Shown: piece by piece, positions 1-11,582 of the stretch
How the letters are laid out: every line of letters begins with the position of its first letter
How positions within the stretch are numbered: position 1 is the first letter of the stretch
Source: Hawksworthiomyces lignivorus
Taxonomy: Eukaryota; Ascomycota; Sordariomycetes; Ophiostomatales; Ophiostomataceae
Assembly (NCBI GenBank): GCA_002917075.1
Contig: NTMA01000009.1
Coordinates: forward strand, 248,001-312,000
Length of the DNA: 64,000 nt
Direction of reading: 5' to 3'
The notes under the pieces: generated by a model
Told to the model about the DNA's origin: nothing
The model's input: the letters and a program-made list of their open reading frames with translations, nothing else
The model's database searches: none
Made by a program: the position numbers and the translations under genes

Positions 1-2394
1 TTTAACCCATTCGTATTCGAACGTACCACAGGACCAAGGACGGCGAGAGTAGGGGGTTCCACTCCAGCTTGCTTCGGACATTGGCTGTCATTATTCGGCT
101 TCCGATTTTTTGTGATGGGGCATGGAAACAGTTTCGTAACAACAAGGAAAGCCACGGGGTCCCCCGGCATCAGACGAGTCTTCCGTCTTCTGTCGGAGCT
201 TTTTCTTGTCCATGATTTCTTTTTGTTTGTGGTCATCGCCATGAGGGAGATGGCGGTAACTGGAAAAGGAAAGTGTTGAGCCACCTGCATTTCTTTACGC
301 CTTCACAGCCTGCATCTTCAACTGGGCGCGCATTCCACTTTCTTTCTGGACGAGTTCCCGCCTCCAGCTGTCAAAGTCCGGCGGCTGGGCAGTCGAGGCT
401 GTGCTCTTCCGCGGGCTTTGCTTCAGTGCACTTAGCTATTCTGCGACTATCCATTTTACCGTTCGTCTCAAAGCCCAGGCAAATTTGACGTATCTCCGCA
501 CGGTTTCATTATCCTCGTCGTCCAGCCATCTCCTGTGGTCTCGGTTCGCGGTTTCGTGGTTCGCGCAGGCGCGGCGTATCGTACTCGTCGCTTTGGCTAG
601 GCCTTACCGCATTCTCATACGACTTTAGTAACGGAGTGCCATGGTCTCCCCATTCTAGTTTTTACATATCCTGTGACTGTTCGAAAGACAATCCAACAGT
701 TTGGTTTGTCATGATAATGTCCCGTCTGATGCTTCGGTGTCAACTTTATTTTGTCTAGAACTAAACGTCAGCGCATCTTATATGCATAGAACGGTGGATA
801 TGTTATATATCGTTACAAAGCTTATTCTCACGCCGAATTCTATGTGCAGTGCAGATAGAACATGAGCTCTATGACGAACATCATGTGGTGGAGATGACTA
901 CGGAGGACCGTACGAGCTAGTACTGGTGCCTTGTTTGAGCGGGGAGCGATCGGCAAAAAACCTATTCTGTTTGTGTTTGTTTCTCATCTGTGGTGGTAGA
1001 TCGGCTAATACAGGGCATCTCGATATGCGTACGCCTAACTGCTTCAGCATGGCTATTTTGTCTCTGTTAGTACGCAGCCTCCTTGTCTGTGGAGCACGAA
1101 TAACAAGTATAGCTCTTCAGGAAGCAGTGCAGCGCTAGCGACAATTTAGGCAGTTCACCGATCTTCCAGGTTTTCTGTTTTCTTTTTTCAAACAGCACAG
1201 AGTCCTGTTTGACATACCCACCCCCTGTATCATTTACATTATACTCCAAGAGCTGGTTTCCCGACCCGCCGTTTAAAAAGGCTTCTGCCCACTCTTTCGG
1301 CCGTCCCACTGGTCGGTGTTACTGCGGTGGTTTGGAGGTGGGGGGGCGACATCAGGAGAAGCAGAAAGAGATGGGGAGAGCAAAATATGGAGAGGAGGGA
1401 TAAGGGAGGGTGTGAGGGAGACCCGTTGTCCGAGCAAGAATCTGGGGCAAGATGACTTGTTTGAGCTGGTTGCATGGTTGCATGGCCTGGGAGGAGGATT
1501 GGCCAGCACTGTTCAGCGAAGGAGAGCAAGCAAGGACCTTGGCTTGGATCTCTTTTCCTCTCTATCTCTGTCTACATACATCTCTATCGCTGGGGTCAGT
1601 GCTTGCTATATTATGCTAACAAGAGGGAAATAGAGATCAAGCAGAGCAGCGGCACAAGCGCAGAGAAGCCCTCCGTCCGCAGCGTGACCGTTTTCTCTGC
1701 ACATTTCAGTATTTTGGCTTCGATGTGTTTGCGAGTACAGTGCATCTTCTCATTGGATAGAGAAGGCCTGAAGTACCGACTTACACGAGCTTCTTCCCCA
1801 ATTTAGCACGTACCTAGCGTAGTTCTCCGCAATTGGCAGGGTTCCGCTTAGTTTCTTCATCGCCCTTGATCAACGTCATTGATACTTTCGCACCCCCCCC
1901 CCCCCTTTCCGTTATCCCTTCCCGCATCTTCTTCACCAATGACACAACATGATGTCTCCTAGCATGACTCCCTCCACCGGAGGCTGGGCGTACGACAAAG
2001 GCACCTAACTCGAGAGAAAAAGAGGAAAGGAAAGGAAAACAGGGGCAGCGCCGCTTGACAGAGGGTCTGTCGAAGGCCATCACCCAACACTGCAGCAGAC
2101 GCAGTCAGTGGACAGGGGTCCAATCTCGAGAGAATTGCACGGCAAGATACTAAGCGATGAAAAACTAGTAAGACGCGTGATGTGTGAAGAGGGTAAGAAA
2201 GAAAGTAGGAAAAGAAAGTGGTGTCACACTCCCTCTCGTTGGGAAGAGAGGAGCAGAGGACGCAAGGGATCCCGGACCCCTTCTCGCTTGGCAACGCCTT
2301 TTCACAGCGATGGTCAAGGTGCGAGTAGCACTATGTCTATTCATATCGAGTTCCCGTCTTGCTTGATTGTCCCATGTGAAAAAAGCATGGACGT
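1..2394. other. Intergenic, no gene recognised
   Basis: I find no open frame with family features, no tRNA and no convincing splice-linked exons here. The small frames present have biased, low-complexity translations. A run of 13 C lies at 1893-1905. The right part is presumably the promoter of the sugar transporter. Confidence 0.6.
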
Positions 2395-2395
2395 C

Positions 2396-2402
2396 TATAT
2401 AT
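2396..2402 (+). promoter_or_regulatory. TATA-like box of the sugar transporter
   Basis: TATATAT lies about 170 nt before the transporter ATG at 2568 and is followed by a C/T-rich stretch typical of fungal leaders. An ATG at 2401 overlaps this box, so it is probably upstream of the transcription start rather than a translation start. Confidence 0.4.
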
Positions 2403-2494
2403 GAGCTTCAGGCCACCCCCCTTGTGCAATTGTGCTTCCCTTCCGGCCCTTCTCTTTTTCTCTCTTCTCTTTAGAGACTTCCCAGGTCTTCTTG

Positions 2495-2538
2495 GTAAGA
2501 CTATACAACACTTTCTAATTGCATCTTTCTTTTGATAG
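2495..2538 (+). other. Probable 5'-leader intron of the sugar transporter
   Basis: The donor is GTAAGA at 2495 and the acceptor is TTTGATAG ending at 2538, with TTCTAAT as a possible branch site. At 44 nt it is short but possible for a fungal intron. It ends 29 nt before the transporter ATG. Splicing would join two stretches that stay open in the same frame from an ATG at 2401, but that ATG sits in the TATA box, so I treat the intron as untranslated. Confidence 0.45.
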
Positions 2539-2567
2539 AAGGGGCCTCTGGTCATTGCGATACAAGC

Positions 2568-4262
2568 ATGGCAGTTGGCAACATCTACATCATCACGGCC
2601 ATTGCCGTCATTGGTGGCTCCCTCTTCGGTTTTGACATTGCCTCTTTGTCTGCCGTTCTGGGCACCAACCAGTACAAGTGCTACTTCAATGATGGGCCTG
2701 ACGGCCCCACCTTCAACGGCAAAGCCACCTGTTCGGGCTTGACCACCCTGCGCCAGGGCGGTGTCACGGCCTCCATGGCTGCCGGCTCCTGGATCGGCTC
2801 CCTGATCTCCGGTTTCATTACTGATAGGCTCGGCCGTAAGACCGCCATCATGATCGGCTGTATCGTCTGGGTCATTGGTTCCATACTCGTCTGCGCCTCC
2901 CAGAACGTCGGCATGCTCATCGTGGGCCGCGTCATCAACGGCTTCTCTGTCGGCATTGAGTCCTCCCAGGTCCCCGTCTACGTGTCCGAGTTGTCCCAGC
3001 CCTCCCTGCGTGGCCGTGTGGTCGCCGCCCAACAGTGGGCCATCACCTGGGGCATCCTGATCATGTTCTACATATCGTACGGCTGCTCCTTCATTGGCGG
3101 CGACCCATCTACTGCCTACAACCCGGCTGCCTTCCGCGTGCCTTGGGGCCTGCAGATGATCCCGGCCATCGGCCTGTTCTTCGGCATGATGTTCCTGCCG
3201 GAGTCGCCGCGTTGGCTGGCCAAGCACGACCGCTGGGAGGAGTGCCGCGAGGTGCTCACCCTGGTCCACGGCAAGGGCGACCCCAACTCCATCTTTGCGC
3301 GCGCCGAGCTGGCTGAGATCCGCGAGGTCGTCGAGTTCGAGGCCGCCAACAAGGACGCCACCTACTGGGAGCTGTTCAAGCCCAACATGATCAACCGCAC
3401 GCTGATCGGCCTGTTCACGCAGATCTGGTCGCAGCTGACGGGCATGAACGTCATGATGTACTACATCACCTACGTCTTCGCCATGACCGGCTACTCGGGC
3501 AACGCCAACCTGCTGGCCTCATCCATCCAGTACATCATCAACGTGCTCATGACCATCCCCGCCCTGCTGTGGATCGACCGCTACGGCCGCCGCAACGCCA
3601 TGCTCGTCGGCGCCTTCTTCATGATGATCTGGATGTACGCCAACGGCGCCATCATGGCCACCTACGGCGTCGTCGTGCCCGGCGGCATCGACGGCGTCCC
3701 CGCCGAGTCCATGCGCGTCTCTGGCGCGCCCGGCAAGGGCCTCATCGCCTGCACCTACCTGTTCGTCGCCTCGTTCGCGCCCACCTGGGGTCCGGCCTCG
3801 TGGATCTACCCGCCCGAGCTGTACCCGCTGCGCCTGCGTGGCCTCGGCGTGTCGCTCTCCACCTCGGGCAACTGGGCCTTCAACACCGCCCTGGGCCTGT
3901 TCGTGCCCGTCGCCTTCCAGAACATCATGTGGAAGACGTACATCATCTTTGGCGTCTTCTGTACCACCATGCTGATCCACGTCTTCTTCCTCTTCCCCGA
4001 GACCGCCGGCAAGACGCTCGAGGAGACCGCCGCCATGTTCGAAGACCCCAACGGCATCCCCTACATCGGCACCCCGGCCTGGAAGACCCGCGTCCATTAC
4101 AAGCAGGCCAACGCCCTCGAGACCGGCAACCTCGACCCGGAGAAGCTCGCCGCCCTCAACCTCAACGGCGAGAAGGCGCTCGACCACGGCGCCGGCCCTG
4201 CCTCCCACCACAGCGACGAGCCCGTCCCGGCTGCCGAGGCGCCCGTGGCGCCCGCAGAGTAA
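2568..4262 (+). CDS. MFS sugar transporter
   Basis: Single-exon gene of 564 residues, a plasma-membrane hexose or related sugar permease of the MFS sugar porter family. Visible family marks are the loop 2-3 motif DRLGRK (residues 86-91), PESPRWL after helix 6 (211-217), the helix 7 substrate motif QLTGMNVMMYY, the loop 8-9 motif DRYGRR, and PETAGKTLEE after helix 12. About twelve hydrophobic segments fit the family, and length is normal. The tail is alanine, proline and histidine rich, as is common for cytosolic tails of fungal porters. The start at 2568 is the first ATG after a likely leader intron; an in-frame extension to 2401 is possible but overlaps the TATA box. The substrate cannot be told from sequence; glucose, other monosaccharides or polyols are candidates. 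It converges on the Vps62-like gene. Confidence 0.93.
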   Translation: MAVGNIYIITAIAVIGGSLFGFDIASLSAVLGTNQYKCYFNDGPDGPTFNGKATCSGLTTLRQGGVTASMAAGSWIGSLISGFITDRLGRKTAIMIGCIVWVIGSILVCASQNVGMLIVGRVINGFSVGIESSQVPVYVSELSQPSLRGRVVAAQQWAITWGILIMFYISYGCSFIGGDPSTAYNPAAFRVPWGLQMIPAIGLFFGMMFLPESPRWLAKHDRWEECREVLTLVHGKGDPNSIFARAELAEIREVVEFEAANKDATYWELFKPNMINRTLIGLFTQIWSQLTGMNVMMYYITYVFAMTGYSGNANLLASSIQYIINVLMTIPALLWIDRYGRRNAMLVGAFFMMIWMYANGAIMATYGVVVPGGIDGVPAESMRVSGAPGKGLIACTYLFVASFAPTWGPASWIYPPELYPLRLRGLGVSLSTSGNWAFNTALGLFVPVAFQNIMWKTYIIFGVFCTTMLIHVFFLFPETAGKTLEETAAMFEDPNGIPYIGTPAWKTRVHYKQANALETGNLDPEKLAALNLNGEKALDHGAGPASHHSDEPVPAAEAPVAPAE

Positions 4263-4881
4263 AAAAGGACTGCCCATATATATTTCTCTCCTCCCAGGTG
4301 GGAAAATATGGCGCGCTTTCTTTTCTCGTTTCTTGCTGTTCCGCCGCTGGAAAACTTCACTCCGAAATTTCTGCTCCTGATAGACATTTTGTTGTGACAA
4401 CTGGACTGGACTCCTGACATAACCACATTAATAATTTTCACCAATGCCAAAAGGAGAGCATAATAATTTTCTGTTTGCCTTGTTTTGCCTGCTCTCTGGA
4501 GACGAGTGGCGACTTCCAGCACATGCGTTCACTATATAGAAGGAGGCGAGATCATTCTATCTCTGCATCCCTATATATACTGACAGTCATGCTGTTGATC
4601 CTTTTTATTTGTAAGGCTGAAGTTGGGTTTGTTGTCGAGTCCATTGAGCTCATATCGAAGATACCACTATATACCAAATTTATACCAAAATAAAACGTAT
4701 TATGCACGTATCCAGTGTCCGTTGTCTTTAATATTAATCAATTAAAGTATAAAAGTATTGCCTTGTATCTGCGTTGTAGATTAGATTTCTCTGAGATTCT
4801 CCCAATTCCAACGGGTTTCCCAGAGGGCAGCAGGTCACTGCACATATTATCTCCGACTAAGAATCAGGTCATGCTCTCCCT
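4263..4881. other. Intergenic between convergent genes
   Basis: This stretch holds the 3' ends of the sugar transporter (plus) and the Vps62-like gene (minus). It is AT-rich around 4540-4780. I see no further gene. Confidence 0.6.
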
Positions 4882-6090
4882 TCACTCCTCCTCCATCCCT
4901 CGCTTCGACTGGTGCGTCAGGTCGTTGATGTTGTCGTACACGCTGCAGCTGCTCTCGTTCTCGCACATGGCTGCCCGCCCTAGGTTCTTGGCCACGGGGC
5001 CCGTGGGGCCTGAGGTGTAGTGGCACTCGCCAAAGATGCAGTACTGGCCGCTGCGGCTGTTGGGGTATTGCTCGTCGCCCCAGGCGCCGCCCCACTGCAG
5101 CCACGACGCCGTCTCCGTGTTGCCGTCGCCGGCGCCCTCCTCCGAGCCGCCGACGCCGACACCGCCCGCCTCGCTAAAGGCGCCCGACGACGTGTCGTAC
5201 CAGTAGCCGCGGTAGTTCTGCGTCATGTCCCAGGCGAAGCCGGCATCGGTGGTGTCCGAGATGATGCCGAAGGCGATGGTGTAGTCCTCCTTGCCCGGCT
5301 TGGCGTAGTTGGCGTGGCCGCCCAGGCCGATGTAGGTCAGGGGCCGGTTGCCCTGCTTGCTCAGCACGTTCCAGTAGTAGGCGGAGCCGGCGCCGTGCTG
5401 GGAGAAGTACATGGCGTAGGGCTGGCCGTTGACAAAGCGGATCTAGAACTGCGCGTCAGCACGCTAAACCGGGGAGCAAGAGAGGCAAAAAGTAGGCGCT
5501 CCACTTACCATTGTGTGCTCCCAGTCGCCGACATGGTCGTCAAACTGAATGTCCAGAACCCTAGTAAAAAAAAAAAGATCAGCATAAACGTAGGAACGAG
5601 CGAAACAGAACGCATCCGAAGGGGGGGCCACCTACGCGCCGCCGTGGTTGTACGAGTAGAAGTAGAAGTAGAACACGTCCACCCAGGTGTCATTCTTCTG
5701 CACGGCCACGATGGTGCCGGGTGCCGCGCTGTACCCGCCGGTCGTGGAGGTCGGCTTGCCGTAGGTCGACACCAGCCAGGCCGGCTGGGAGTCGACGTTG
5801 TCCTTGGAAGTCAGGTAAACGGAGCTGCTCTGCTGGTTCAGGGTGCTGAGCGTGACCGACCCGGCCGACGTAAAACCAGGCACGGCGACAAAGTTGTTCT
5901 CCGGAATGACGTTCTGGAGGTGGGTCGCCACGTCCGAGGGCCACCACTGCTCGCTGCTCTCAAGGTACGAGATGGGCGCATACGTGATGGCATAGTCGGG
6001 GAGGGCCTGGCGCTTGCGGAGAGCCGGGGCAGCGTTAGTGACAGCGGCAGCCGTCGCCAGCAGCGTGGCCAGTTTGCAGAGAGAAGACAT
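4882..6090 (-). CDS. Secreted Vps62-like (DUF946) protein
   Basis: Three exons on the minus strand: 6090-5636, 5560-5509 and 5442-4882, giving 355 residues. The introns (75 and 66 nt) have GTAGGT/CTAG and GTAAGT/CTAG borders, and the second has a CTGAC branch site; all phases agree. The start has a signal peptide ending near NAAPA and a dibasic LRKR that could be a Kex2-type propeptide site. The core carries the DUF946/Vps62 landmarks: YFYFYSYNHG, then DDHVGDWEHT across exons 1-2, then GGHANYAKPG. Yeast VPS62 is linked to cytoplasm-to-vacuole targeting, but fungal homologues with signal peptides are often secreted and their biochemical role is unknown. A TATAAATA box lies 131 nt upstream. The family call is strong; the function is not known. 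Confidence 0.88.
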
Positions 6091-6220
6091 TGCGTGAGAA
6101 GAAGCAACCAGAAATGCGAGCAGGAGAAAGCTAAACGTCTCTGGATTGTATGATCTAGACAGTTCCGAAGTACGCTGCCGAACTGCTTCACGGTGAGACT
6201 AAGAAGGATTTCGAACTGTG

Positions 6221-6228
6221 TATTTATA
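6221..6228 (-). promoter_or_regulatory. TATA box of the Vps62-like gene
   Basis: TATAAATA read on the minus strand, 131 nt before the ATG at 6090. Spacing fits a fungal promoter with a leader of about 100 nt. Confidence 0.5.
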
Positions 6229-7800
6229 CTTGTTCTTCGTCTTTACTTTTAGTAACGGTTTTCCGCATCCCCCCGTAGGTCTCTCGATGCAAATACTGCG
6301 ACTTTACAGTAGAGAAGGTCGTGCAGATACCACGGCGACTAAGTGGAATAGCTGCGATGACGTGCATAAAGAGCTCTCTTCTGCCGTTGCTGTCTTTTTA
6401 CAACATGCGCTTTACCCGCATCGTGAAAGAGCAGCGCGAGACTCTAGTTTTCTTTTTTTTTTTTTGTTCCATGCATCTCACCGTGCCATCGTCCATCCAC
6501 ATCTGGCAAACACCCCGTAGCGCCCGGGTGATCTAAGAGGAGGCAGACACGAACTCTTGCAGAAAAGGAGGACACGAGGATGAAGCAGAGGTTGTAAAAA
6601 GAGGCTTGGATCATGCGGAGGGAGCAGGGGCCTCGGGAAGGTCACGAAGCCAATCCCAGTAAAGAGCGGGGGCTGGAGCTTGAAATAGGCCTGAAAGACA
6701 ATCAAGCCTCGCTGATCCTACCCTGTCTAGCGGATCGGTGGACAAATAGGGGAGCGATGCGCCGAAAGAGCTAGTGTTGCTATAATAAAAGAGCAAAAGG
6801 TATAACACGGACGATTCGCTCGGAGGAAAAACAAGTCGTTATGATCAGTAAATTATGTCCCGATCGCGCTAACTAGGCAGGGGTCGAACCACACAGAGGC
6901 ACTTGAGGACTGGGGGAACGATAGCCATCTGGACTACTACATCATGCAGCCCTCAGTTTCCTCTTCTGGCTTCATCCTTCCCTCCTCTCCTTTCTTCACG
7001 TGCGTTATTGTACAAGTTCTGTCGTCTTGCGCACTGCTCTTCCTCGGTCAAGCAAACGAGAAAGCTGCAGAAGACGGAAGAGAGAAAAGAGATCATGTTC
7101 GAATAGGTTTCTCTAGACAAAGTCTTGTGCATGTCTCCTGTCTGGAAAATGATTGGAGTGAAAAGCAGTCAAACCAAAAGGTGAGCAGAGAAAAATGCAA
7201 AAAAGGGCTCGTCGGGGCTGATGGAAAATACAACAGTTCAACAAATCCGAAGAGAGAGAGAGAGCCAGCCAAGAACATGGAAAAGGAAAAGGGGAGGGGA
7301 GAGTAAGACAGAGTTCGTGTCGTTGTCGACTCTGGTTGGAGTTCTGAATTCCCATTTCGGCACAGCCTCGTTCCACTTACAGCACGAGACAAAAGACTTT
7401 GCAACAACTTCAAAAAGCAGTCCAGCAACAAAGAAAAATTACAGTTACCTTGTATTTTTCGACCCTTCCCTTCCTCTGCCTTTTCAAGCGATACCAGAAG
7501 AAAGATTAAAAAGCAAGAAAAGACAAGACAGGAAGCAATGATGAATCCAGACCATCTTGTTGCATCGCGCCCTCTTTCTACCGGGCTTCGACTTTGTTGG
7601 CAGCTGGAGCGTCACCAACCACACTTGATCGCGAATTTGTACCGGCAGATACAATTCCACACGAGTAGATCATCCAAATACATGATCTGTTAACCAAATC
7701 GTCTTTGTCTCAGCGAAATGGGGCCAGTGGCAAATTCTTCAATTTCACGTTGGTACATAAACAGAGATAACGGCGCCTTTCACTATAGCCTCTTCGCTTA
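6229..7800. other. Intergenic, no gene recognised
   Basis: Upstream of the Vps62-like gene and of tRNA-Arg. It contains a long T run near 6454 and purine-rich stretches near 7250-7310. No coding or RNA feature can be supported. Confidence 0.55.
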
Positions 7801-7872
7801 GTTCCGCTAGCGCAATGGTAGCGCGCAAGACTTCTAATCTTGAGGCTGCGGGTTCGAGTCCCGCGCGGAATG
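7801..7872 (+). tRNA. tRNA-Arg (anticodon TCT)
   Basis: A full cloverleaf can be folded by eye. The acceptor stem is 7801-7807 with 7865-7871 (seven pairs, the first a G-T wobble) and G7872 is the discriminator. The D-stem is GCGC/GCGC, the anticodon stem CAAGA/TCTTG, and the T-stem GCGGG/CCCGC around TTCGAGT. The anticodon is TCT at 7833-7835, which reads AGA arginine codons. There is no intron and CCA is not encoded, as usual in eukaryotes. The internal A and B boxes are intact. Confidence 0.96.
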
Positions 7873-7884
7873 CGAGAAATCTTC

Positions 7885-7889
7885 TTTTT
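7885..7889 (+). terminator. Pol III terminator of tRNA-Arg
   Basis: A T5 run 13 nt after the tRNA end, the usual RNA polymerase III stop signal. Confidence 0.6.
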
Positions 7890-8416
7890 GGGGTTCTGAC
7901 TCCTATATTTTTGGTCTTTTACTGAACTGCATCATGACTGGATCATATCCCCATTCTTTTTTATGCTATAAACGTGTTTGATTTTTTTTTGTCGGTTGCT
8001 AATTTCCCCAACCGTACCTGTAGATGCGGCTAGCTCACCGGGCGGCTTTTGCTTATACTCATACGTTCAATTTAGCTTCCGATGAGGTGCGTTGCCCCAT
8101 TTCCCGTGACTCGGCTTTTTTGCAGCACTACCAGTAAATCCCTTCCGACTTCACCTCACTTGGAGTACGGATGAGTCAATCGAGTCTTGCATGCAACGTC
8201 AAGCATGGGCCAATGCAATTCATAACACATGGTGAAATTCTCTTAATATTATGTCTACACAAGAACAATAGCTGTAAGGTCTTTTATTGACCGTTTAGAC
8301 TGTTCCTCGCTGTGCTGCTGTGTTAGTGGGAGAGTCAGATCTCTCTAGAGCCACTCGAAAGGCCCATTTCCATTGGCATTGGCTCTTCTTTTGGATAGTT
8401 TCCCTTCTCTTTCAAT
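7890..8416. other. Intergenic, promoter side of the SET gene
   Basis: AT-rich spacer between tRNA-Arg and the SET-domain gene. No gene seen. Confidence 0.55.
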
Positions 8417-9734
8417 ATGGACGACACTCTGAAAGACCTTCTCCAATATGCGAGCAAATTGGGTGTCCAGCTAACTGGCATTACGCCAAGGCGCCTGCCT
8501 GGTCGAGGCTATGGCATGGTAGCCACGCGGGCAATCAAGGTACCATGAGGTATTCCCGTCCCGTATCCCGTTCGCGATGTTCAAGCTAATATCGTTGGTG
8601 AAGGAGGGAGAGACGGTCTTAGAAGTACCGACCCGGGCTCTCCGTACGCTAGCTACAGTGCCAAAAGCTGTCTCGCGCAAGCTGGATCGGGACGTGTCTG
8701 TCCATGGCATCCTGGCTGCCGACCTCGTGCTGGACAAGACTGGCGACTACGCTGCTTGGGATGCCGTCTTGCCGACGCCCAGTGATCTGGAGGCAGGAAT
8801 GCCCATGCTGTGGCCGAAGGAGCTGCAAGATCTGCTGCCGACGCCAGCCAAGGACGCCCTCGCCCACCAGCAAGCCAAGCTGCAGCGGGACTGGGTGCCC
8901 GTCCAGGCTGCGTTTCCCGAGTCCTTTTCGACCGAGAGCGACCGCAGGCGCTACATGCACGCGTGGCTGCTCGTCAACTCGCGGACGTTCTACTACACGA
9001 CGCCGCGGTCGGAGGCGACACTGGCCAACCGCGAAGACCGCATTGCCATGCAGCCCGTGGCCGACCTTCTTAACCACGCGGCCGACCACGGCTGCCGCGC
9101 GGCGTACGCGGCCGACGGCTTCTCGTTCACGGCGGACCGCGCCTACGCGGAGGGGGATGAGGTGCCCATCAGCTACGGCGCGCACGCCAACGACGCCCTG
9201 CTGGTCGAGTACGGCTTCGTGCTGCCCGACGGCGCCAACCGCTGGGACGAGGCCAGCCTCGACGCCGTCGTGCTGCCGCGCCTGCCCACCCGCGCCATGC
9301 GCGACGATCTGGACGCCGCCGGCTTCCTCGGCCGCTACATGATCGACGCCGACACCCCCGGCGGCTGCTACCGCACCCAGGTCGCGCTGCGCCGCATCCT
9401 GTGCGGGCCGGGCGCGGCGCGGCGCGCCGCCTGGCGGCGCTTCGTTGACGAGGGCGGCAGCACGGGTGCTGCGAATGGGAGCGCCGGGCATGCGTCTTCG
9501 TCGTCTGACGACATCTCGCAGGTGCGCGTGGATGAGCTCGTTCTCGAGTGCCTCGATGGCATGGCCGAGGTGGCGAACGATACACTAAAGAGCATCGCTC
9601 GGCTAGGGAGGAAGAGCGTCGGCACCGAGAGCCAGCGGGACATCCTGGCCCACCGGTGGCGCCAGATCGAGGCGTTGGTGGCCCAGGCAGCACAACAGCT
9701 GAGAACCAGCACCGCTGGCGGTTCGTCTCCGTGA
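8417..9734 (+). CDS. SET-domain lysine methyltransferase (Rubisco-LSMT/SETD6 type)
   Basis: Two exons, 8417-8539 and 8604-9734, encode 417 residues. The 64-nt intron runs GTACCA to GAAG and has a GCTAAT branch motif. It is needed to join the start of the SET domain (GRGYGMVATRAIK) to EGETVLEVP in exon 2. The SET core shows DLLNHA (residues 195-200), where N-H contacts S-adenosylmethionine, and ISYG (230-233) followed by N, LL and EYGF (243-246), the catalytic tyrosine region. The C-terminal part fits the Rubisco LSMT substrate-binding region in length. The family methylates lysines on ribosomal proteins or other non-histone targets (Rkm1-4, SETD6), so a cytosolic or nuclear protein methyltransferase is likely. 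Which Rkm class it belongs to cannot be told. Residues 280-300 hold a serine/glycine-rich insert. Confidence 0.88.
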
Positions 9735-11582
9735 AAGGATATATTTCGGGCAATTCTTTATTATTATTTTTTTGTTCCAGCGGTGGGTCTCTTTTTCTAC
9801 ATAGCACAATCTAGCAATCTGTGTTTTTTGCTTGCAGCAGCATATCCCTATACGGACATATACGCACGCGCACAAACAGAGCTGGAGGAGCGGGAACGGT
9901 TTCAGCTCGAGATGAGAATTTGGAGAGAAAGAAATGAACGGGAACAGGGACAAAGACAGGGATGCAAAAGAAATAACAAGAAGCATCACGGGCCGGCAAA
10001 AATTCCACATCTTTCCTTCTCTTGTTTTTGTTGACGTTTCCATTCTCTGATGGCGCTTTCCTGGATGCATCCCTGCCAGAGGTTTGATTGTGGACTCCCG
10101 CTTCTTTCATTAGGAATATGCGCGCGGGACCAGAATAAAGGAGACGGGACATCTTGTGGCTCCTTGGAACTGGTCGAAAACACCATTCAAAAATCATTAT
10201 GCCTTTAACGCGGTAAAGCTCCAACACTATGATGTAGCACGGCAGAGGAATTGAGGTTCTCATCGAAACAAAATCAGACAATCCTCTTCTGTTTTATACG
10301 TGATCTGAGCTTGCTTCATGTGATCTTCTTGTTCTGCAGCAAAGCACCCAGTTGACTGGGAAAGGGTCTGTTGGTCAACATCCCAAGCCAATCAGTTCAT
10401 TCCCAAGCCCTAGCGTTTCAATCTATTGTATTTCCCAGTACGACGCACTGATATGCTTAATTGACTCTCAGTGCTGTGGATGGAATAATCTGGATTCACT
10501 TTTACGCAGAAGAAGTGAGCGTATGTGTTGGAGCGTGGCTTGGGGTGGTTGTTGGGACTTGGTTTACTAGGATCGGTGGAAATGGTGCGCATCGACACAA
10601 GAGCCGCCAGATTACCGCATTTGGGTGTCAATAGAGCTTCATATCGATAAGCCTACCATCTGTCACTCACCATAACCGTCACAATTTCTTTCACCTCTAT
10701 CCCTTTTCAGAATCAAAATCTAATGTGCTGAGCATTAGAAATGGCAAAAATACAGACGAGTCGTAAAGTGTACGGTTTTTTTTCCTTTGCTGCTCTCGGG
10801 CCATGGATCCGCATCACCCGGGAACATCTCTCCTGCACCCGCTGTGTCCTTGTAGGCTACCCGCATCAGATTCTGTGTCACATCCTCCCTTCTATGCCCA
10901 AATTCCTCTTGAAGTCTTTTTCCAGTCCCTCGTGTATTGGTGGCCTTTGAGAGTATCCTGTTCGTTTGTAGACCGTCAATTGCCTCATACGGGTGTCAAT
11001 AAGACTGTAGTAGGACATCGAACGGTAAACCCAGGCATATACTGACCGTTGCGTTCTCTAGATCTCGGCTTCTACTGTATCAATGTGTACAATGGATACC
11101 CCTTTTTTCATTCGGCCTTTGCTCCTTCGCTCTCGCTTGCAAAAGGTCATGCGGCATGCCCCGAAGGGGGTTATTAATTCTTTTTACCATGACGAGAAAT
11201 GATGTGAGAAGAAGCGGAGAAAGGAACCGGCGGTATACACGATGTCTTCGGTGCCGTTTGCCCTCCTTTTCTTTAACTACGCCAGTCCCTTGCACACAAT
11301 AAGTTTCCGTCAAGCTCTATAGAGCTCCTACCTGCTTGGCCCGTCCATGGCGTGAAAGGTGAGGAATGTCGACAAAGAAGTTGTTCATCTTCAAGAAATG
11401 TCTGAATGAGCTTTCTCAATTATAAGAGCCTGTAGCATTTGCTTCAAGTTGGGTCGATTTTCTTTTCCATCGGTTCTTCGTCCTTCACTCTCCCTGCAAT
11501 ATCGTCGCCCGCCAAGGCTCTGCAGCGATTACCACTGACTGATCGTTCTCTTTTTAGCAAATTCTTTCACTGTCTCGACGAT
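9735..11582. other. Intergenic, no gene recognised
   Basis: Spacer between the SET gene and the pheromone precursor. The several short frames on both strands lack family features or splice support. The last 150 nt are the pheromone leader, C/T-rich before the ATG at 11583. Confidence 0.55.

Noticed and set aside
2337..3269. 310-codon minus-strand frame over the sugar transporter
   Set aside because: Antisense of the conserved transporter frame, with a His/Asp/Gly-rich translation typical of a shadow.
6830..6940. tRNA-like string with a GGTTCGACC box on the minus strand
   Set aside because: The T-stem and acceptor stem do not pair beyond a few bases; no cloverleaf forms.
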